A DNA stretch of 64,000 nucleotides from Brevibacillus migulae (GTDB lineage Bacteria; Bacillota; Bacilli; Brevibacillales; Brevibacillaceae): positions 157,000 through 220,999 of the forward strand of contig NZ_SDKD01000008.1 in NCBI RefSeq assembly GCF_004521915.1, written 5' to 3'. Positions 25,182-33,942 of this stretch are shown here, one piece after another. Within the stretch, counting starts at the first letter, position 1, and every line of letters starts with the position of its first letter. The notes beneath the pieces were generated by a model. It was not told where the DNA came from, ran no database searches, and worked only from the letters and a program-made list of their open reading frames with translations. The position numbers and the translations under genes are program-made.

Positions 25182-26099
25182 ATGGCGGTATCCAATGATT
25201 TGTTTGTCCAGATGAACAAAGAAATTCTTCATGCTGAAGCCATTGTCAGACCCAAGCTTTCTTTTTGGCAGGGGGCTTGGCTGCGCTTGCGCCAAAACAA
25301 GCTGGCGCTGGGAGGGATGCTGATCATCCTGGTCATCGCGATCCTGGCGTTAATCGGTTCCTCGCTGACGCCGTACAGCTATACGGAACAAAAGCTGCTG
25401 GACAGTAATCAGGCTCCTTCTGCCGAGCATTGGTTCGGCACGGATGAGCTGGGGCGAGACGTATTTGCCCGGATCTGGTATGGGGCGCGAATTTCGCTGT
25501 TCATCGGGGTGATGGCAGCGCTGATCGATTTGTGCATCGGTGTGATCTATGGCGGGTTGGCAGGGTACTTGGGCGGAAATACGGATAACGTGATGATGCG
25601 GATCGCGGATATTCTTTATGGCATCCCGTATTTGCTGATGGTGATCCTGCTGATGGTCGTCATGGGGCCTGGTCTGGATACGATCATCATTGCGCTGAGT
25701 GCGACCGGCTGGATCGGGATGGCCCGGATCGTCCGCGGACAGGTCTTGCAGCTGAAATCATCGGAATATGTGCTGGCAGCTCGGACATTGGGAGCAAAAG
25801 TGCCGTATATCATCCGCAAGCATTTGTTGCCAAATACGCTCGGCATCATTATCGTGCAGGTCACGTTCTCGGTGCCGACAGCGATCTTTGCGGAAGCCTT
25901 CCTCAGCTTTCTCGGGCTTGGTGTGCAGCCCCCGTTGGCGAGCTGGGGGGTCATGGCCAACGACGGTATCCCGAGCATTCTCTCGGGGCACTGGTGGCGG
26001 TTGTTTTTCCCTGCCTTTTTCATCTCCTTGACGATGCTCGCATTTAATGTATTGGGAGATGGCCTTAGAGACGCATTTGACCCAAGGCAGAGGAGGTAG
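25182..26099 (+). CDS. dppC: Dipeptide/murein peptide ABC transporter permease (DppC-like)
   Basis: Second permease, 305 residues. It shows the OppC N-terminal segment, HWFGTDELGRDVFARIWYGARISL (represented by FGTDELGRD and WYGARIS), and the EAA loop YVLAARTLGAKVPYIIRKHL (parts YVLAARTLGA and RKHLLPN), ending in GDGLRDAFDPRQ, a family hallmark. The ATG at 25182 has AAAGAGGGG eight bases upstream; the ATG at 25176 overlapping the dppB stop is too close. Only six bases separate it from the ATPase gene. Confidence 0.9.
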   Translation: MAVSNDLFVQMNKEILHAEAIVRPKLSFWQGAWLRLRQNKLALGGMLIILVIAILALIGSSLTPYSYTEQKLLDSNQAPSAEHWFGTDELGRDVFARIWYGARISLFIGVMAALIDLCIGVIYGGLAGYLGGNTDNVMMRIADILYGIPYLLMVILLMVVMGPGLDTIIIALSATGWIGMARIVRGQVLQLKSSEYVLAARTLGAKVPYIIRKHLLPNTLGIIIVQVTFSVPTAIFAEAFLSFLGLGVQPPLASWGVMANDGIPSILSGHWWRLFFPAFFISLTMLAFNVLGDGLRDAFDPRQRR

Positions 26100-26105
26100 G
26101 ACGAG

Positions 26106-27119
26106 ATGAGTAATTTGCTGCAGGTGGAAAATCTGCATGTCACCTTTCAGACGCACGGCGGTGAGGTGAAAGCCGTCCGGGGTGTATCTTTTTCCCTGAA
26201 GAAGGGGGAGACACTCGCGATTGTCGGCGAATCCGGCTGCGGAAAAAGCGTCACGGCCCGCAGCGTGATGCGGCTCATCCCTGAGCATACCGGCAAGATT
26301 ACGGATGGGCGTATCCTGCTGGACGGACTTGATCTTTGCAAGCTTACGGAAAGAGAAATGCGCGAGCTGAGAGGCTCCAAAATATCGATGATTTTCCAGG
26401 ATGCTATGACCTCCTTGAACCCGACGATCTCGATCGGGGAGCAGATCATGGAAGGCATCATCCGCCACCAAAAAATCAGTCGGCGTCAGGCACGGGCACA
26501 GGCGATCGAGATGCTGAATCTGGTGGGGATCGCCAATCCGGAGCGGAGGCTGAAGCAATATTTGCACGAGTTCAGCGGAGGGATGCGGCAGCGGATCATG
26601 ATCGCGATCGCCTTGGTCTGCCGTCCCGCGATCCTCATTGCCGATGAGCCTACCACTGCCTTGGATGTGACGATACAGGCGCAAATTTTGGAATTGTTCA
26701 AATCGATCCAAAAAAAGACGGGCATCTCGATCATTATCATCACGCATGACATGGGAGTGGTTGCGAAGCTGGCGGACAAAGTCAGTGTCATGTACGCAGG
26801 AAAGGTCGTGGAGTCGGGTCCGATCCGCCAGATCTTTTACGATCCCCAGCATCCCTATACCAAGGGGCTGTTAGCCTCCATGCCGCGTCTTGATGATGAT
26901 CGCAGCCAGCCGCTGCGCCCCATACCGGGGACGCCGCCCGATCTGTTTGCGCCACCTGCTGGCTGTGCGTTTGCAGCGCGCTGTGACTATGCATTGGAAG
27001 TATGTCGTCTTCACCAGCCGGACGTGACAGATCTTACCCACGAACACCACGTCAGCTGTTGGCTGCAGGATCCACGAGCCAAGAACGTGTTTCCGCTGCA
27101 AACCGCAACCGGCTTGTGA
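26106..27119 (+). CDS. dppD: Peptide ABC transporter ATP-binding protein (DppD-like)
   Basis: Cytoplasmic ATPase, 337 residues. Walker A GESGCGKS at 41-48, Q-loop IFQDAMTSLNP, signature FSGGMRQRIMIAIAL, Walker B ILIADEPTTALD, switch His in IITHDM. The C-terminal oligopeptide/dipeptide extension has PGTPPDLFAPPAGCAFAARC and a Cys set that in this family can hold a [4Fe-4S] cluster (C-x-C-x-C-x-C spread over CAFAARC, CRLH, SCW). Pairs with the second ATPase encoded at the end of the operon. Confidence 0.92.
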   Translation: MSNLLQVENLHVTFQTHGGEVKAVRGVSFSLKKGETLAIVGESGCGKSVTARSVMRLIPEHTGKITDGRILLDGLDLCKLTEREMRELRGSKISMIFQDAMTSLNPTISIGEQIMEGIIRHQKISRRQARAQAIEMLNLVGIANPERRLKQYLHEFSGGMRQRIMIAIALVCRPAILIADEPTTALDVTIQAQILELFKSIQKKTGISIIIITHDMGVVAKLADKVSVMYAGKVVESGPIRQIFYDPQHPYTKGLLASMPRLDDDRSQPLRPIPGTPPDLFAPPAGCAFAARCDYALEVCRLHQPDVTDLTHEHHVSCWLQDPRAKNVFPLQTATGL

Positions 27120-27209
27120 CACATAACCACTCAGGAGAAAAGGCAGGTGATGGCACTTACATAGGGAGCGGTTTCCAGAAAATATCGCGATGATAAGGGG
27201 GAAAAAGAA

Positions 27210-28856
27210 ATGAAAAAATGGTTTTCACTTGCTGGCACACTGCTGCTGTCTGCTGCCCTGCTGCTTGCCGGCTGTTCCGGCCAGCCTGCGGCCAACAATC
27301 AACAGACAGCGCCCAGCGCGGAGCAGCCGAAAGCGCCGGAAAGCACGGGACCGAAAATTCTCGTCCTGAATAATATTAATGAGCCGACCTCCCTCGATCC
27401 GCCGATCGGTTTCGACCAGATCTCCTACGACATCCTGAACAACCTGATGGAGGGTCTGACCCGCCTGGGCAAAGATCACAAGGTAGAGCCGGCGATCGCG
27501 CAGGAATGGAAGGTATCTCCGGATGGCAAGACGTATACGTTCATCCTGCGTGATGCGAAATGGTCCAACGGGGATCCGGTGAAGGCGTCTGATTTCGTCT
27601 ATGCATGGAAAAGGATGGCCGATCCGAAAACCGCATCATCTGCGGCGTTTCTCGCCAACGTGATCGTCGGTGCCGAAGCCTTTAATGCAGGCAAAGGAAG
27701 CGCGGATGGCATGATGGTCAAAGCGGTGGACGACAAGACGCTTGAAGTAACCCTGAATCAACCGGCTTCTTACTTCCTTTTGATGGTGTCCAATCCTGCC
27801 TTCTTCCCGGTTCACCAAGCTACGGTTGAAAAAAATCCGGAATGGGCGAAAGAGGCGGCGACCTTTGTGGGGAACGGTCCGTTCAAGCTGACAGAATGGA
27901 CGCATGACAGTGAATTGAAAATGGTGAAAAACGAGAATTACTGGGATGCGGCTACCGTAAAGCTGGATGGCGTCACCTGGAAAATGATCAACGACCTGAA
28001 TACCGCTTACCAGCTCTTCCAAACGGGTGAGCTGCATACAGCCGACGTGCCGGCCGACTTGAGCGACCAGCTTTTCGCAGAAGGAAAGGTGCTTACGCAA
28101 AATGGAGCGGGGACAGCGTTCTATCGCTTTAATGTGACGAAAGAGCCGTTCCAAAACAAAAACATCCGCAAAGCGATCAGCATGGCAGTAGACCGCCAGA
28201 AGATCGTGGACTTCATCACCAAGAAAAAGGAAAAAGTGGCGACGGCCTATGTGTCCTATAACTTCCTGGAGCCGGACGGCAAGGATTTCCGCGATGTCGG
28301 CGGGGATCTCATCACCTTTGATCCGGCAAAAGCAAAAGAACTCCTGGCGCTTGGCATGAAGGAAGAAGGCTATACGACACTGCCGCCAATCACGATCAGC
28401 ACATCGACCAGTCTGCAATCCAATATCAAGATTGCGCAGGCGATGCAAGAAATGATTAAAGAAAACCTGGGCATTGAAGCGAAGATCGAACAGATGGAGA
28501 GCAAAGCGTTCACCGCTGCGCAAAGAAATCTGGAGCTGCAGTTCTCGCGCAGCTCGTTCCTGCCAGACTTCGGTGATCCGATCAACTTCCTGGATGGATT
28601 CCTTTCCGATAACCCATTCAACCGCACTGGCTGGAAGAATGAAGCCTTCGACAAGCTGATCAAGGATGCGTATGCAGAAGCGGATGACACCAAACGCTTC
28701 CAGCTGATGCATGAGGCGGAAAAGCTTCTGATCGAGGAATCGCCGATCATGCCGCTCTATTTTTATAACACAGCGTATTTGCAAAGTGATAAAGTAGAAG
28801 GTATCGTGCGGCACGCGTTAGGATATATGGATCTGAAGTGGGCCACATTGAAGTAA
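27210..28856 (+). CDS. dppE: Peptide-binding lipoprotein (DppE/OppA-like)
   Basis: Extracellular peptide receptor (SBP_bac_5), 548 residues. Signal peptide with lipobox LLAGC, acylated Cys22, followed by a Ser/Gln/Pro-rich linker. Family markers: NEPTSLDPP, GKTYTFILRDAKWSNGDPVKASDFVYAWKR (recognised by KWSNGDPV and DFVYAWKR) and the RFNVT...FQNKNIRKAISMAVDR region. This form, with SSA-x-F near 145, is the peptide rather than nickel type. GGGGGAAAAAG precedes the ATG. An intercistronic terminator after it would make the receptor more abundant than the enzymes encoded downstream. Confidence 0.93.
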   Translation: MKKWFSLAGTLLLSAALLLAGCSGQPAANNQQTAPSAEQPKAPESTGPKILVLNNINEPTSLDPPIGFDQISYDILNNLMEGLTRLGKDHKVEPAIAQEWKVSPDGKTYTFILRDAKWSNGDPVKASDFVYAWKRMADPKTASSAAFLANVIVGAEAFNAGKGSADGMMVKAVDDKTLEVTLNQPASYFLLMVSNPAFFPVHQATVEKNPEWAKEAATFVGNGPFKLTEWTHDSELKMVKNENYWDAATVKLDGVTWKMINDLNTAYQLFQTGELHTADVPADLSDQLFAEGKVLTQNGAGTAFYRFNVTKEPFQNKNIRKAISMAVDRQKIVDFITKKKEKVATAYVSYNFLEPDGKDFRDVGGDLITFDPAKAKELLALGMKEEGYTTLPPITISTSTSLQSNIKIAQAMQEMIKENLGIEAKIEQMESKAFTAAQRNLELQFSRSSFLPDFGDPINFLDGFLSDNPFNRTGWKNEAFDKLIKDAYAEADDTKRFQLMHEAEKLLIEESPIMPLYFYNTAYLQSDKVEGIVRHALGYMDLKWATLK

Positions 28857-28869
28857 TGCCCAATTCACA

Positions 28870-28912
28870 GGGACGGTTCATTCTCCATAAGCGGAGTGAA
28901 CCTCCCTTTTTT
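28870..28912 (+). terminator. Intra-operon terminator between dppE and the LD-carboxypeptidase gene
   Basis: GGTTCA/TGAACC stem with inner CTCC/GGAG and outer GGGA/TCCC pairing, followed by six T. The next gene continues in the same direction only 15 bases further, so termination is probably partial. Confidence 0.75.
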
Positions 28913-28926
28913 CAAGGAGGATGTTC

Positions 28927-29883
28927 ATGACAGATGTGATCAAGCCAGCAAAACTCCGGGCAGGGGATACCGTAGGCGTCATAGCACCGGCCAGCTGCGG
29001 CGATTATGAGAAGCTGCTGGTGGCGGTTCGCTTTCTCGAAGAATTGGGGCTGCAGGTAAAGCTGGGGAAGGCGGTCAACAATCGCCGCGGCTATCTGGCG
29101 GGGACCGATCAGGAGCGCGCGGACGACTTGCATCAGATGTTTGCTGATCCGCAGGTGAAGGCAATCTTTTGTGCACGCGGCGGGTATGGCACCGGCCGGA
29201 TCGCGGATATGCTGGATTACGAATTGATCCGTTCCAATCCGAAAATCTTTTGGGGCTACAGCGATATCACCTTCTTACATACAGCCTTCTTTCAAAAGGC
29301 GGGCTTGGTTACGTTCCATGGCCCCATGATGACCTCGGATGTCGCCAGTGAAGATGTTGACCCATTGACGCTGCAGACCTTCCAGCAGTTGCTACATCCG
29401 CAAATCCTGCGGTATGATGAAACCGTTTCCCCTCTCTCTGTCATCGTGGAAGGAGAAGCGGCGGGACGGATCGTCGGCGGCAATTTGACGCTTTTGGTAA
29501 GTACGCTGGGCACCTCCTACGAGTTGGATACGAGGGATAAGCTTCTGTTTATCGAGGAGATTGAGGAAGAGCCGTACCGAATTGACCGAATGTTGAACCA
29601 GCTTCGCATGGCGGGCAAATTGGATGATGCGGCAGGCATTATCGTCGGGGACTTCCATGATTGTGAGCCGAAGAAACGCAAAGAAGCGTCGCTTAGCTTG
29701 GCCGAAGTGTTTGATGATTATTTTAAGCAGTTGGAAAAGCCGGTGATCAGCGGTTTTCGCATCGGCCACTGCACCCCGAACCTCGCGATCCCGATCGGAG
29801 CATTGGGAAGAATCAATACGAATGAAAAAACGTTCACAGTTGAAGAGCCTGGCGTTGACGACAATGACTCAACTTGTGAATAG
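28927..29883 (+). CDS. ykfA: LD-carboxypeptidase (peptidase family S66), YkfA-like
   Basis: Cuts the L,D bond before the terminal D-Ala of murein tetrapeptides, or cleaves related cell-wall peptides, in the cytoplasm. The 318-residue protein has the S66 layout: APAS near the N-terminus, FCARGGYGTGRI, nucleophile Ser112 in GYSDITFLH, the Glu in IEEIEEEPYRIDRML, and the His in RIGHCTPNLAIPIG. The ATG at 28927 is six bases after AAGGAGG; the ATG at 28921 is too near. It is first of three murein-peptide enzymes in the operon. Confidence 0.9.
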   Translation: MTDVIKPAKLRAGDTVGVIAPASCGDYEKLLVAVRFLEELGLQVKLGKAVNNRRGYLAGTDQERADDLHQMFADPQVKAIFCARGGYGTGRIADMLDYELIRSNPKIFWGYSDITFLHTAFFQKAGLVTFHGPMMTSDVASEDVDPLTLQTFQQLLHPQILRYDETVSPLSVIVEGEAAGRIVGGNLTLLVSTLGTSYELDTRDKLLFIEEIEEEPYRIDRMLNQLRMAGKLDDAAGIIVGDFHDCEPKKRKEASLSLAEVFDDYFKQLEKPVISGFRIGHCTPNLAIPIGALGRINTNEKTFTVEEPGVDDNDSTCE

Positions 29884-29898
29884 ACACGGGAGAAGCCT

Positions 29899-30999
29899 AT
29901 GATTATCCAAAACATCGAATTGAAAAGACAGCATGTACCTTTGAAAAAGCCTTTTAAAACAGCACTGCGCACCGTCGAGCATCTTGAATCGATCTTTGTC
30001 AAAGTCACCTGTGACAACGGTATGGTCGGGTATGGCGAGGCTGCAGCTACCGTCGCGATTACCGGGGACAGCCTGGACAGCATCGAGGCGGCGATTATGA
30101 AAACGATCAAGCCGCAGCTTGTGGGACTGGACCTGCTGGCATACGAGCGCGTGTTTCAGCAGTTGCACGCTTCCATGGTGGGCAACAGCAGTGCAAAAGC
30201 TGCCGTGGACATCGCTCTCTATGATCTGATCGCGCAAAATGCGGGCCTGCCGCTGTATCAATTTCTGGGCGGCTATCAAAAGCAGATGGAAACGGATTAT
30301 ACCGTGAGTGTCAACTCCCCGGAGGAAATGGGCGAAGACGCTTATCAATATTTGCAGCAAGGCTTCAATGTGCTGAAGATCAAAGTCGGGAAAGACAATA
30401 TCCAAAATGACATTTTGCGTATTCAGGAAATTCGCAATCGTGTAGGCAATCAGGTGAAAATCCGTCTGGATGCCAACCAGGGTTGGCAGGTGAAGGAAGC
30501 GATCTCGTCCATCCGCAAAATGGAGGAGATGGGCCTCGACATCGAGCTGATCGAGCAGCCGGTAAAAGCTCATGACATTGAGGGCTTGAAAATTGTGACG
30601 GATTCCGTGGATACCCCGATTATGGCGGATGAATCGGTCTTTTCGCCGAAGCAGGCTTTGGACGTGGTGAAAAACCGTGCTGCCGACCTCATCAATATCA
30701 AGCTGATGAAGGCGGGCGGTATTTATAAAGCACAGATCATTAATCATTTTGCCGAGGAATGCGGCGTGGAGTGCATGGTGGGCAGCATGATTGAATCGCG
30801 TCTGGCGGTAACGGCCGCTGCTCATTTTGCGGCGAGCAAGAAAAACATCACCCGGTTTGATTTCGATGCGCCGCTCATGCTGAAAAACGATCTGGTCGTT
30901 GGCGGTGTGCAATATGAGGGCAGACTCATGACGTTGCCGGACGCGCCGGGACTGGGCATCACGGATGTGCATATGGAGGAAGGGGCTGGACAGAAATGA
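29899..30999 (+). CDS. ykfB: L-Ala-D/L-Glu epimerase, YkfB-like
   Basis: Enolase-superfamily enzyme that converts L-Ala-D-Glu, released from murein, into L-Ala-L-Glu so that it can be hydrolysed. The catalytic acid/base lysines are in VLKIKVG and NIKLMKAGG; metal ligands are the Asp in IRLDANQGW, the Glu in ELIEQPV and the Asp in IMADES. The 366-residue length equals that of B. subtilis YkfB. Its stop overlaps the start of the next gene (ATGA), so translation is coupled. Confidence 0.93.
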   Translation: MIIQNIELKRQHVPLKKPFKTALRTVEHLESIFVKVTCDNGMVGYGEAAATVAITGDSLDSIEAAIMKTIKPQLVGLDLLAYERVFQQLHASMVGNSSAKAAVDIALYDLIAQNAGLPLYQFLGGYQKQMETDYTVSVNSPEEMGEDAYQYLQQGFNVLKIKVGKDNIQNDILRIQEIRNRVGNQVKIRLDANQGWQVKEAISSIRKMEEMGLDIELIEQPVKAHDIEGLKIVTDSVDTPIMADESVFSPKQALDVVKNRAADLINIKLMKAGGIYKAQIINHFAEECGVECMVGSMIESRLAVTAAAHFAASKKNITRFDFDAPLMLKNDLVVGGVQYEGRLMTLPDAPGLGITDVHMEEGAGQK

Positions 31000-31901
31000 T
31001 CGTAGCGGTCGCGGTAGCAACCGTATGGACATCTCCCGAATCGCCGAAAGAACGGGATCTGCCGGCTTTGCAAAATCCCGTGCAATTGCGGGAGTGGATC
31101 AATCCGTTAACCATCGACGACCGCCTCTCATTTTGGGCGGATAACCAGACGCAGACGCAAATCCTCTACGGCAGAAAAGTGATCGTCGACGAGGAGCGGG
31201 GCGAATGGGCGAAAGTGATCATCCCTGATCAATCCAGCAAAAAGGATGAGCGCGGCTATCCAGGGTGGGTACCAAAGCGGCAGCTGATGGATGCCCCCGA
31301 GTACGAACAGGCGCTGGCTAGCCAGCCAAAACGTGCGGTGGTGTCCGCTAAGACGGCGTTTTTGTACAAAAGTGCGGATGAGCCGGATCTGGAAGTCAGT
31401 TTTTTAACGGCACTGCCGCTATTGGACACGGACCCGCAATGGACACGAGTGCTGACACCGCATGGTCCGCGCCTGTTGAAAACGAGCGAAGTTCAAATAA
31501 TCGATGGAAAGCCCAATGTGGAAGGCAACGTTGGCGAGTCGATCGTGAATACGGCCAAGCGATTTTTGGATCTGCATTATCTATGGGGCGGCATGTCGGC
31601 ATTTGGCTATGACTGCTCCGGATTTGCCCATTCGATGCATCTGGCGCATGGGATTGTTATTCCCCGTGATGCGGGTGATCAGGCACAAGCCGGCAAGCTG
31701 GTGGAAAAGGAAGACCTGCAGCCGGGCGATCTGCTGTTCTTCGCACACGAGGAAGGAAAAGGGCGGGTTCATCATGTCGGGATCTATGCCGGCGATCATC
31801 ACATGATTCATTCTCCAGATTCCAGGCATGGGATCGAACTCATTCCGCTTGCCGGATACAAGCTGGAGAAAGAGCATTGCATTTCACGCAGATACTGGTA
31901 A
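30996..31901 (+). CDS. ykfC: Gamma-D-glutamyl-L-diamino acid endopeptidase, NlpC/P60 family (YkfC-like)
   Basis: Cysteine peptidase that cuts the D-Glu-diaminopimelate bond of recycled murein peptides. Two SH3-like domains fill the N-terminal 190 residues (Trp-rich segments GWVPKRQL and SAKTAFLYKSAD). The NlpC/P60 domain follows with Cys207 in GYDCSGF, the His in VHHVGIYAG and the third residue in MIHSPDS. No clear signal peptide is present, although the first residues are hydrophobic (MIVAVAVATVW), so cytoplasmic action as in B. subtilis is likely. The overlap with ykfB supports the start. Confidence 0.9.
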   Translation: MIVAVAVATVWTSPESPKERDLPALQNPVQLREWINPLTIDDRLSFWADNQTQTQILYGRKVIVDEERGEWAKVIIPDQSSKKDERGYPGWVPKRQLMDAPEYEQALASQPKRAVVSAKTAFLYKSADEPDLEVSFLTALPLLDTDPQWTRVLTPHGPRLLKTSEVQIIDGKPNVEGNVGESIVNTAKRFLDLHYLWGGMSAFGYDCSGFAHSMHLAHGIVIPRDAGDQAQAGKLVEKEDLQPGDLLFFAHEEGKGRVHHVGIYAGDHHMIHSPDSRHGIELIPLAGYKLEKEHCISRRYW

Positions 31902-31922
31902 ACCGCAAACGGGGGGAGCGCC

Positions 31923-32882
31923 GTGCAGAGGAAGAAGCTGGTTGAAGTCAAGGACTTGAAAATCCATTTTAAAATCGGCGGGAGCCAATATGTGAAGGCG
32001 GCGGATGGCATTTCCTTTGATATTTATCAAGGAGAGACATTCGGCTTGGTCGGAGAGTCGGGCTGCGGCAAATCCACGACAGGACGAACCATGATCGGAC
32101 TGTATACCCCGACGAGCGGTGAAATCCGCTACGACGGGAAAGACGTCCACCGCATGCCTGGAAAAGAGCGACGCCAGTTAACCCGAAAAATGCAGATGAT
32201 CTTCCAGGACCCGTACGCTTCCCTGAATCCGCGAATGGATGTGGCCGAAATCATCGGAGAGGGCTTGTACTTAAATGGGCTTGCCAGCGGCAGTGAACGG
32301 CTCAAACGCGTCTACGAGCTGCTCGGGATGGTGGGTTTGAGCAAAGAGCACGCCAATCGCTTTCCCCATGAGTTCAGCGGGGGACAGCGGCAGCGTATCG
32401 GCATCGCTCGCGCTTTGGCGGTGGACCCTGAATTCATCATCGCCGACGAGCCCATCTCTGCCTTGGATGTATCCGTACAGGCTCAAGTCGTCAATTTGTT
32501 GAAAAACCTGCAGAAGGAACGAAAGCTGACCTATTTGTTTATCGCTCATGACTTGGCGATGGTGAAGCATGTCAGCGACCGTATCGGGGTGATGTATCTG
32601 GGCAATATGATGGAGCTGGCCGATAGTGAACAGCTGTATAAGGACCCGAAGCATCCGTATACGCAGGCGCTGCTGTCCGCGATTCCGCTTCCCGATCCGG
32701 ATGTGGAGCAGACGCGAGAGCGCATCTTGCTCGAGGGCGATGTGCCCAGTCCGATCAATCCGCCCTCCGGCTGCGTGTTCCGCACCCGATGTCCTGTGGC
32801 TAAACCGGTTTGCGCGGCAGAAAAGCCGGTCTGGAGGGAAGTGGCTCCTTCCCATTTTGCGGCTTGCCATCTTTATTCGTAA
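31923..32882 (+). CDS. ykfD: Peptide ABC transporter ATP-binding protein (YkfD/OppF-like)
   Basis: Second ATPase of the peptide importer, 319 residues from a GTG start preceded by GGGGGGAG. Walker A GESGCGKS, Q-loop IFQDPYASLNPRM, signature FSGGQRQRIGIARAL, Walker B FIIADEPISALD, switch His in FIAHDL. The C-terminal extension ends in GDVPSPINPPSGCVFRTRC, the oligopeptide-type tail. Together with DppD it forms the two-ATPase motor; the position at the end of the operon after the murein enzymes is the B. subtilis arrangement. Confidence 0.92.
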   Translation: MQRKKLVEVKDLKIHFKIGGSQYVKAADGISFDIYQGETFGLVGESGCGKSTTGRTMIGLYTPTSGEIRYDGKDVHRMPGKERRQLTRKMQMIFQDPYASLNPRMDVAEIIGEGLYLNGLASGSERLKRVYELLGMVGLSKEHANRFPHEFSGGQRQRIGIARALAVDPEFIIADEPISALDVSVQAQVVNLLKNLQKERKLTYLFIAHDLAMVKHVSDRIGVMYLGNMMELADSEQLYKDPKHPYTQALLSAIPLPDPDVEQTRERILLEGDVPSPINPPSGCVFRTRCPVAKPVCAAEKPVWREVAPSHFAACHLYS

Positions 32883-32898
32883 ATAGGCTGAATCATCT

Positions 32899-32933
32899 GA
32901 ACCCCCTTGTCAAAGAAAATGGCGAGGGGGTTC
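32899..32933 (+). terminator. Hairpin at the end of the dpp/ykf operon
   Basis: GAACCCCCT/AGGGGGTTC, a 9-bp stem with no immediate T run, so it may end transcription only partly or protect the 3' end. Confidence 0.5.
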
Positions 32934-32939
32934 GCTCTG

Positions 32940-32967
32940 TTCGTCTTCTTGAAAATATTGGTATAAT
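32940..32967 (+). promoter_or_regulatory. Possible extended -10 promoter of the SDR gene
   Basis: A perfect TATAAT at 32962-32967 is preceded by TTGG (TG-n extended -10); the -35 region TTCGTC is weak. Confidence 0.45.
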
Positions 32968-32994
32968 TGAAAGTGACAAGAAGGGGGCGAACGT

Positions 32995-33909
32995 ATGGCA
33001 AAAAAAGTGATTCTTGCGGGCGGTTCCGGCTTTTTAGGGCGCTCATTGGCGGAATATTTGCTCGTCAAAGGGTATGAAGTCGTCATCTTTAGCAGAGGGC
33101 AGGCACGACAGGAAAATGGGATTCGCTATGTCCAGTGGGACGGGACACATGTGGGGGAGTGGGTGCGTGAAATAGACGGAAGCTACGCCGTGATCAACTT
33201 TACCGGAAAAAGCGTAAACTGCATCTATACGAAAAAGAATCGGGAAGAGATCATGCGGTCCCGGCTGGATTCCGTTCAGGTACTCGATCAAGCAATCGGA
33301 CAATGCGATCACCCGCCGCAAGCATTTGTTCAGGCGGGTTCACTAGCCATTTTCGGAGATACAACCGCTCTTTGTGATGAAGATGCGCCGCATGGGACAG
33401 GATTCTCCGTTGAAGTATGCCAGGCGTGGGAGCAGGCTTTTTTTGCACAAGAGCTTCCCGCTACGCGAAAAGTCATGCTGCGCATCGGTTTTGTATTAGG
33501 CAAACACGGAGGCGCTTTGGAGCCGCTCATGAAGCTCGTCTCGCTGAACCTCGGTGGTACGGTGGGATCAGGGCGGCAGTATATCAGCTGGCTGCATATC
33601 GATGATTGCAATGAGATGTTTTTGCAGGCGATGGAACTTTCGCAGATGAGCGGGATATACAACGCAACCAGTCCTGCGGCGGTTACCAACCGGGAGTTTA
33701 TGGCGGCGCTGCGAAAGGTCATGAACAAAGGCTGGAGTCCGCCAGCACCTGCCCCACTCGTATGGCTGGGCGCATATCTGTTTTTGCAGACGGAGCCCAG
33801 TCTGGCACTGACCGGACGGAATTGTGTGCCGAAAAGGTTGATGGATCAAGGGTTTCGTTTTCAGCATACAGACTTGGAAAACGCTTTGCGGGAATTGATC
33901 CACTCGTAA
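32995..33909 (+). CDS. NAD(P)-dependent epimerase/SDR protein, TIGR01777 (YfcH/SulA) family
   Basis: Atypical short-chain dehydrogenase with N-terminal nucleotide fold ILAGGSGFLGRSLA and the family-specific segments INFTGKSVNCIYTKKNREEIMRSR (recognised by NFTGKSV and EEIMRSR), QAGSLAIFGD and SWLHIDDCNEMF. The C-terminal DUF1731 part (SPPAPAPLVWLGAYLF) completes it at 304 residues. The physiological substrate of the family is not settled; roles near cell division have been suggested for the Anabaena member. Monocistronic, with AGAAGGGGG before the ATG. Confidence 0.88.
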   Translation: MAKKVILAGGSGFLGRSLAEYLLVKGYEVVIFSRGQARQENGIRYVQWDGTHVGEWVREIDGSYAVINFTGKSVNCIYTKKNREEIMRSRLDSVQVLDQAIGQCDHPPQAFVQAGSLAIFGDTTALCDEDAPHGTGFSVEVCQAWEQAFFAQELPATRKVMLRIGFVLGKHGGALEPLMKLVSLNLGGTVGSGRQYISWLHIDDCNEMFLQAMELSQMSGIYNATSPAAVTNREFMAALRKVMNKGWSPPAPAPLVWLGAYLFLQTEPSLALTGRNCVPKRLMDQGFRFQHTDLENALRELIHS

Positions 33910-33942
33910 GCCTTGTAAGCGCATGAAAGGGGGAAATCATGA

